This document shows positions 59,473 to 64,000 of a stretch of 64,000 nt of DNA, piece after piece. Origin of the DNA: Lewinella sp. IMCC34191 (lineage in GTDB: Bacteria > Bacteroidota > Bacteroidia > Chitinophagales > Saprospiraceae). How positions within the stretch are numbered: position 1 is the stretch's first letter; each line of letters begins with the position of its first letter. The translations under genes were made by a program, and so were the position numbers. The notes below the pieces were generated by a model. It saw nothing but the letters and a program-made list of their open reading frames with translations, was not told where the DNA came from and did not search any database. The stretch is from assembly GCF_003390935.1 (NCBI RefSeq), contig NZ_QNQZ01000001.1:1078103-1142102 (forward strand). Direction: 5' to 3'.

Positions 59473-61147
59473 CGGGGCCGCTCTTGGAGAAGTCCTTGTA
59501 CTTGTTGCGGGGGCCGGAATCGCTTGCGGGAACGTCACCGTCGTAGATGCTGAGGCGGAGGTCGTTGCCCTTGTCCTTCTTACCGTCCATGGCGGCGACG
59601 ACGCGCTTGGCTTCGGTTTCGTCGACGTCGATGAAGGTGAGGTTGTTCTGGAGGTCGATCTTGCCGAGGTCGATCTTGCGACCGGGGATGTTGCGGTTGA
59701 TCATACCGATGACCTGGGGAACGGTATAGCCCTGTTTGCGGCCGGCGGCCATGCAGAGGCGGGTGTAGCTGACGTTGGAGCGACGCTTGCGTTCGCGTTT
59801 CTCCCCGCGGTCATTGTCTTTGGGCGCTTCAATGCTGCGGCTGGCACCGACCTGCTTGCTGAAGTCGGCCAGGCTGAAGGCGACAAACTGCTGGATGAGA
59901 TCGTCGCGTTCGAGGTCCTTCAGGCCTTTCACGATATCGGGCATGAGCGCGAAGAGTTGCTTGTCCTGCATCTCGGCCGTCTTGACCGAATCGACGAAGC
60001 GGAGCGCCCGCTGGCGGTACACTTCCTCCTGGGTGGGGATGGGCGCTTCCTCGAACTCGATCTTCCCGTAGCGTTCGATGTCGCGCAGTTTCCGCTGGTC
60101 GCGGCCGCTGACGATGGAGATAGCAATGCCTTCCTTTCCGGCGCGTCCGGTACGGCCACTGCGGTGGACGTAGACCTCGGGGGCATCGGGCAGGTTATAA
60201 TTGATGACGTGGGTCAGGTCGGAAACGTCCAGACCGCGGGCGGCGACATCGGTGGCCACGAGGAGTTTGATGCGCCCCTTCCGGAAGCGCTTCATCACGT
60301 CGTCGCGTTGCGCCTGGCTCATATCCCCGTGCAGGGCATCGGCGGCGTGTCCGGCGAAGCGAAGGTCCTCGGCTACCCCATCGACCTCGCGGCGGGTCCG
60401 GCAGAAGATGACGGCATACATGTCGGGGTGTAGTTCCACGAGCAGCTTCAGCAGGCCAAAGCGGTGGGAAGACTTTACCTTATAATAAAGGTGGCTGATG
60501 TTGGAGTTACCCGCGTCCGTGTGATCGATGCTGATCTCGTACGGGTCGTTCATATAGTCGGTCGAGATCTTGCGGGCCTCCTTCGGCATGGTGGCCGAGA
60601 AGAGCAAGGTCTGCTTCTCCTTGGGGGTAGCATCGAGGATGCCGTTGAGCTCCTCCTGGAAGCCCATGTTGAGCATCTCGTCGGCCTCGTCGAGCACGAC
60701 GCGCTTCAGTTGGTCCACAACCAGCTTTTTGCGGTTGATCAGATCCAGCGTCCGACCGGGGGTGCCGACAACGATCTTGGCACCATTCCGAATAGCCCGG
60801 ATCTGGTCGCCAGCACTCGCGCCACCGTACACCGCGACGACGTCCACTCCCTTGCGGAAGCGGGCAAACTCGGTGAGGTCGCGGGAGATCTGCAGACAGA
60901 GCTCGCGGGTAGGACAAAGAATTAAAGCCTGCACGGCATCCAGGTCCTCATCGATCCCGTGAACGACCGGTAGGCCGAAGCCGGCGGTCTTGCCCGTACC
61001 CGTGCGCGCCAGGGCGATGAGGTCGCGATCGGAATCGAGAATGGCGGGGATGGTCTGCGCCTGAACGGGAGTGGGGGTAGTGAAGCCGAGTTGTGCTACG
61101 GCCTGTTTGACCTCTGCGCTGAGCGAGGTCTCATTGAAATTTTCCAT
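59423..61147 (-). CDS. DEAD-box RNA helicase with RNA-binding tail
   Basis: The product has 574 residues. Helicase motifs are PTPVQAQTIP (Q), ARTGTGKT (I), PTRELCLQ (Ia), VLDEADEML (II), FSATMP (III), DVAARGLDV and HRSGRTGRAG (VI). After residue 440 come a basic linker (RGEKRERKRRSN) and a DbpA-type RNA-binding domain (YTRLCMAAGRKQGYTVPQVIGM... IGKIDL), then a Lys-rich tail. It resembles the CsdA/DeaD group that unwinds RNA in cold response and ribosome assembly. The 3' end is duplicated downstream (see repeat). A long leader of about 97 nt follows its promoter box. Confidence 0.95.
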   Translation of the reverse strand: MENFNETSLSAEVKQAVAQLGFTTPTPVQAQTIPAILDSDRDLIALARTGTGKTAGFGLPVVHGIDEDLDAVQALILCPTRELCLQISRDLTEFARFRKGVDVVAVYGGASAGDQIRAIRNGAKIVVGTPGRTLDLINRKKLVVDQLKRVVLDEADEMLNMGFQEELNGILDATPKEKQTLLFSATMPKEARKISTDYMNDPYEISIDHTDAGNSNISHLYYKVKSSHRFGLLKLLVELHPDMYAVIFCRTRREVDGVAEDLRFAGHAADALHGDMSQAQRDDVMKRFRKGRIKLLVATDVAARGLDVSDLTHVINYNLPDAPEVYVHRSGRTGRAGKEGIAISIVSGRDQRKLRDIERYGKIEFEEAPIPTQEEVYRQRALRFVDSVKTAEMQDKQLFALMPDIVKGLKDLERDDLIQQFVAFSLADFSKQVGASRSIEAPKDNDRGEKRERKRRSNVSYTRLCMAAGRKQGYTVPQVIGMINRNIPGRKIDLGKIDLQNNLTFIDVDETEAKRVVAAMDGKKDKGNDLRLSIYDGDVPASDSGPRNKYKDFSKSGPANFKKGKKKHRKGQGK

Positions 61148-61244
61148 TTCACCGGTATTTGAACGGGCGAAACGGCCTACTACATATTGCTGATTTCAAG
61201 CACCCGGCGTAGACTCCCAACCACCCGCGTGATTTAAGAAGCCG

Positions 61245-61252
61245 CAAAGGTA
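61245..61252 (-). promoter_or_regulatory. -7 promoter box (TACCTTTG) of the DEAD-box gene
   Basis: Exact TAnnTTTG on the minus strand, about 97 nt before the ATG at 61147. The long leader contrasts with the very short ones nearby and could hold cold-response control. Confidence 0.5.
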
Positions 61253-61309
61253 CACAAATTTTTCGCGGCGGAGCGCAGGTAAAATGCAAATCATGTTGTT
61301 TAGGCCTTC

Positions 61310-61678
61310 ATGAAATCCCTTTTGACCATCGGTTTGCTGCTGATCAGCAACGTCTTTATGGTAGTGGCCTGGTACGGTCATCTGAAATTCGCCGAGTGGA
61401 AGTGGTTCAGTAAACTGGGCCTGGTCTCGGTAGTCCTGCTCAGCTGGGGCATTGCCCTCTTCGAATATGCCTTCCAGGTACCGGCCAATAAAATCGGGTT
61501 CAGCGGCAACGGCGGTCCCTTTTCCCTGATCCAGTTAAAGGTATTGCAGGAGGTGATTACGCTGGTGGTGTTTGCCATCTTCACCTTGCTGGTCTTCAAG
61601 ACGGAAACCTTCCGGCTCAACCACCTGATCTCCTTCGGGTGCCTGGTGCTGGCCGTGTACTTCATGTTTAAGAAGTAG
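61310..61678 (+). CDS. DMT/DUF486-family membrane protein
   Basis: The product has 122 residues with four helices. NVFMVVAWYGHLKF, WGIALFEYAFQVPANKIG, FSLIQLKVLQEVITLVVF and FRLNHLISFGCLVLAVYFMF match DUF486, a small member of the drug/metabolite transporter group. The substrate is unknown. It is divergent from the DEAD-box gene and precedes the AT-rich right-hand region. Confidence 0.88.
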   Translation: MKSLLTIGLLLISNVFMVVAWYGHLKFAEWKWFSKLGLVSVVLLSWGIALFEYAFQVPANKIGFSGNGGPFSLIQLKVLQEVITLVVFAIFTLLVFKTETFRLNHLISFGCLVLAVYFMFKK

Positions 61679-62024
61679 GTGGCCTCAATATTCCCTGCGG
61701 TATGCTATTTTAGGCGGGTGGGTTCGCCCTGCGTTCAGATCGCCAGGCCCCCTACCCTTTTGTTTCGACGGATGGGGGGCGAAGCCGTTATATGGTGCGT
61801 TCGGCTCTCGGTAACCTTGTTATGGAATTCGCTTTACATGCACATGTTGTTGTATACACGTACAATGCCGACTACACGTCTATGTATGTATCCCGACACT
61901 TGCTGGCGTCGTATATTCAGCACCTGTGGCTCTGTACACGTTCATATAGTCGTACCTATGGTGTTGGTATGCGACATGCGTTTAGCTGTATGTTCGCTGC
62001 AATCATAACTACTAACAAACATTC
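61679..62024. other. Spacer before the KAP gene; repeated TACACGT
   Basis: No convincing gene. A GC-rich part (to about 61800) with GCCGTTA at 61784-61790 changes into mixed sequence. TACACGT occurs at 61855-61861, 61873-61879 and 61935-61941 and once just inside the next gene (62051-62057). An 85-codon frame here (61792-62049) has no family features and overlaps the KAP gene start. Confidence 0.5.
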
Positions 62025-63854
62025 ATGGAATTACTTAAAGAGTTTCTAAATACACGTGATACGGATTATGCTTTGATGCTCAATGGAGAGTGGGGGAATG
62101 GAAAAACATATTTTGTAAAGAATGGCCTGAAGCAACTTATTGAGTCAACTTCGCTACCTGGACAAAGTGATTTAAAATATAAAGTCATATACGTTTCCCT
62201 CCACGGGGTGAGATCAATTAATGAAATAAGTACGCGATTGGCACTATCGTTCTACCAACTTCAACACAGTAGAGGCTTCAAGGCCATAGGTGGAATTTTA
62301 AATGCTGCTAGCGGACTTTTTAATGTCAATTTGGAAAAAATTGATCTATCAAGCCTGATGGAGTTTTCTAACGCATTCATCGTATTTGATGATTTGGAAC
62401 GAGTATCTTCATCGGTCTTGGTAGCCGATGTTTTAGGATACATTAATTCAGAATTTGTCGAACACAATTATGTAAAGTGCCTCATTGTTTGTGACGAATC
62501 TCGTATAGGTAAGAATAAAGGCCAATATGATACTTCAGACTATGGAATCATAAAGGAAAAAATAATATATCAGACTTTTAAGTTAGAATCGTTAGATAAT
62601 TCTATAAAAGGAAAAGTTATCGCAAGTATCATTGAATCCGATGAGATATTCTCTAGTGATTTAAATGACTTGATTATTGAAATAATCGGTCTAGCAAAGG
62701 AAGATAATTTACGTACTATTAAATTTTCATTGCACCTTCTTTCAGTCGCACTTAGAGCGTTCAAAATTCATTTTCAAAATGAATTTGATTCCTACAAACG
62801 GTGTATCGTAAATAACACAATTTCTTTAAGTATAGAATACAAACGAGGTGAATTGCCCGAAGATTTTGTTAACTATGGGGGCTTGGATAACGAAACAGTC
62901 ATATTTTTTCAAAGACTTCCTCCAATTGAATCGGTGAATGAAGAGACTTCTGTGACAGAAGGAGCAAATCAACATAGTTTTGTTCACAAATATTACAAAA
63001 AATACGAGCTAGATGATAGAAAAGACTACGTGTTTTTAAAGTACGTTTATTACCTAATTATAAATGGGGTGGTTTCTGAGCAGCTCTTGGAAGATGATCA
63101 TTCAAAGATGAGAAACCGCTTAGGCAATGAGCTGCTATCCAACGCAGAGAAGCACTATAACAATTTAATTAACTTTAGAACTACGTCAGATAATGACTTT
63201 GATACTGCATATAGAAATGTCCTGGGTGCTGTAGTTAAAGGAGAATATGAAATTCAAAGATATCCAAGTTTGCGACAGCTTTATCTTTACTTTGAGGAAA
63301 TTGGAGTTAGTAAAAGTGATGAAGTTGATGTTGATCAATCCTTTCATATTGGGTTACAAATTAAACTGGCCGAAAGCATAGATTACGACAGACAGATATT
63401 GTTTGATTTAAGTGCAGCATCGCAGTCCGCATCGCATGAAGCAGTGAAATCTATATACGAATCTGTTATAAACGCATTTCAATATAAAAGAGATATTCTC
63501 CTAAAGGAGCTTTCAAATCAGACTCTAATCGAAATAAAAGCCAACAAAATCGATGAGGTTAAAATGAAAATCACCTCAGAATCATTTCCTCTTTACCTAA
63601 ACCATTGGAATGCAGAGGAATTTGCTAATTCATTTGTTGATACCTCAAATTTATTTAAGCATGAGTTTATAGAGCATTTATCGAGGGTTTATAGCTTTCA
63701 ACCAAGAATTTTACTAGATGAACAACCGCAGGCTTTCGAATTTTTAAAGTCCTTGCGTATAGAATTTGAAAAAATAGTTCAATCGGCACCCGGAAATTCT
63801 ATTTCTTCATATCACATGCGAAGATTCTTAAGGTTACTCGATAAATTCAAATAA
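62025..63854 (+). CDS. KAP-family P-loop NTPase, probably acquired
   Basis: The product has 609 residues. Walker A is GEWGNGKT at 21-28 and Walker B AFIVFDDLERV at 117-127, with the helical spacing of KAP NTPases; the remaining 480 residues are helical with no second recognised domain. No membrane helices were seen, although many KAP proteins have them within the ATPase. The codon and base use is strongly AT-rich, unlike every other gene here, which signals recent transfer. KAP NTPases include the phage-exclusion protein PifA, so a defence role is possible but not shown. Confidence 0.82.
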   Translation: MELLKEFLNTRDTDYALMLNGEWGNGKTYFVKNGLKQLIESTSLPGQSDLKYKVIYVSLHGVRSINEISTRLALSFYQLQHSRGFKAIGGILNAASGLFNVNLEKIDLSSLMEFSNAFIVFDDLERVSSSVLVADVLGYINSEFVEHNYVKCLIVCDESRIGKNKGQYDTSDYGIIKEKIIYQTFKLESLDNSIKGKVIASIIESDEIFSSDLNDLIIEIIGLAKEDNLRTIKFSLHLLSVALRAFKIHFQNEFDSYKRCIVNNTISLSIEYKRGELPEDFVNYGGLDNETVIFFQRLPPIESVNEETSVTEGANQHSFVHKYYKKYELDDRKDYVFLKYVYYLIINGVVSEQLLEDDHSKMRNRLGNELLSNAEKHYNNLINFRTTSDNDFDTAYRNVLGAVVKGEYEIQRYPSLRQLYLYFEEIGVSKSDEVDVDQSFHIGLQIKLAESIDYDRQILFDLSAASQSASHEAVKSIYESVINAFQYKRDILLKELSNQTLIEIKANKIDEVKMKITSESFPLYLNHWNAEEFANSFVDTSNLFKHEFIEHLSRVYSFQPRILLDEQPQAFEFLKSLRIEFEKIVQSAPGNSISSYHMRRFLRLLDKFK

Positions 63855-63860
63855 AATGCA

Positions 63861-63936
63861 GCGAACAACGCGCCAACGCCATTAAGTTAAGCCTACCGGC
63901 TGGCCCTTGGATGTCATGCTGGCCGTTAGTTTTCGC
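63861..63936 (+). other. attC-like imperfect palindrome after the KAP gene
   Basis: Seven bp after the stop, GCGAACAACGCGCCA (63861-63875) faces TGGCCGTTAGTTTTCGC (63920-63936) about 45 nt later. The arms pair imperfectly (GCGAA/TTCGC, AAC/GTT, GCCA/TGGC), and the right arm holds GTTAG, like the R' box of an integron recombination site. The total of about 76 bp fits an attC. A second GCCGTTA lies upstream of the gene at 61784. No integrase is in the window. Confidence 0.3.
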
Positions 63937-64000
63937 ACGTTCGACAGCTAGGTCGTCCAACGCGTATCTTCATGGCATAGTAACCTCGTCCGGCCGTGAG

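Noticed and set aside
61679..61790. Second attC site upstream of the KAP gene
   Set aside because: GCCGTTA is present at 61784, but no complementary left arm was found in the preceding 100 bp, so only the downstream site is reported as attC-like.
61792..62049. 85-codon frame before the KAP gene
   Set aside because: It overlaps the KAP start, has unusual composition and no family features, and is unlikely to be coding.
1..64000. tRNA, rRNA, CRISPR arrays, insertion sequences
   Set aside because: No T-arm/acceptor patterns, no short regularly spaced repeats with variable spacers, and no transposase or integrase gene were seen; the two tandem arrays have conserved, not variable, spacers.

Overview
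The window reads as a chromosomal segment of a Bacteroidota bacterium. The best fit is the Saprospiria/Lewinella side of the phylum, because the DNA is GC-rich for that phylum while the gene content is typical of it. Phylum markers are GldG, PorT, a type IX secretion (T9SS) C-terminal sorting domain, WbqC, DUF4331 proteins, many lipoproteins and outer-membrane barrels, few Shine-Dalgarno sites, and repeated TAnnTTTG/TAnnTTCG promoter boxes. Several of these boxes sit only 4-10 nt upstream of the start codon, which suggests leaderless or nearly leaderless mRNAs.

Layout. 1-7.5 kb: partial dynamin-like GTPase, secreted barrel-like protein, WbqC, SDR, ChaN, diacylglycerol kinase, vanadium-haloperoxidase-type lipoprotein and alpha/beta hydrolase. 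7.5-12.9 kb: an operon of GldG (without an adjacent gldF), DUF4340, a zinc-dependent nuclease/phospholipase-type protein and a GT22 mannosyltransferase-like protein. 12.9-20.5 kb: bioB, tpiA, porT-ubiE (overlapping), gyrA and a TPR protein. 20.5-26 kb: a radical SAM/HhH DNA-repair-type protein, a 513-bp spacer with a likely structured RNA ending in a strong terminator, a lipoprotein formylglycine-generating enzyme, an agmatine-deiminase-family enzyme, glycosylasparaginase and cutC. 26-33 kb: tandem DUF4331 genes (only the second has a T9SS tail), a TPR lipoprotein, MOSC and lysA. 33-45 kb: LptF/G permease, PAP2, LYS1-like dehydrogenase, threonine aldolase, a ferredoxin plus geranylgeranyl-reductase pair, a barrel protein with a basic tail, a double-ATPase ABC protein, an HsdR-N-like nuclease domain, AcpH and PPK1.

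45-53 kb holds the most surprising genes: a two-gene operon closely resembling the plant tocopherol/plastoquinone methyltransferases VTE3 and VTE4, and, about 4 kb further on, a protein resembling vertebrate vitamin-K-dependent gamma-glutamyl carboxylase. recN, DUF1761, a multi-HhH protein, cysM and lipA lie around them. With the geranylgeranyl reductase-ferredoxin pair 6 kb upstream, the region points to unusual prenyl-quinone or chromanol chemistry. The committing enzymes (HPPD, homogentisate prenyltransferase, cyclase) are not in this window.

54-61 kb: a FtsX/MacB-type permease, a tandem array of GC-rich hairpins (about 148-bp period), a cNMP/CBS/DUF294 protein with a DnaQ-like exonuclease, and a second array (about 293-bp period) made of copies of the 3' end and downstream region of the adjacent DEAD-box helicase gene. 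The right end carries an AT-rich KAP-family P-loop NTPase gene that looks horizontally acquired and is followed by an attC-like imperfect palindrome. No tRNA, rRNA, CRISPR array or transposase gene was seen.
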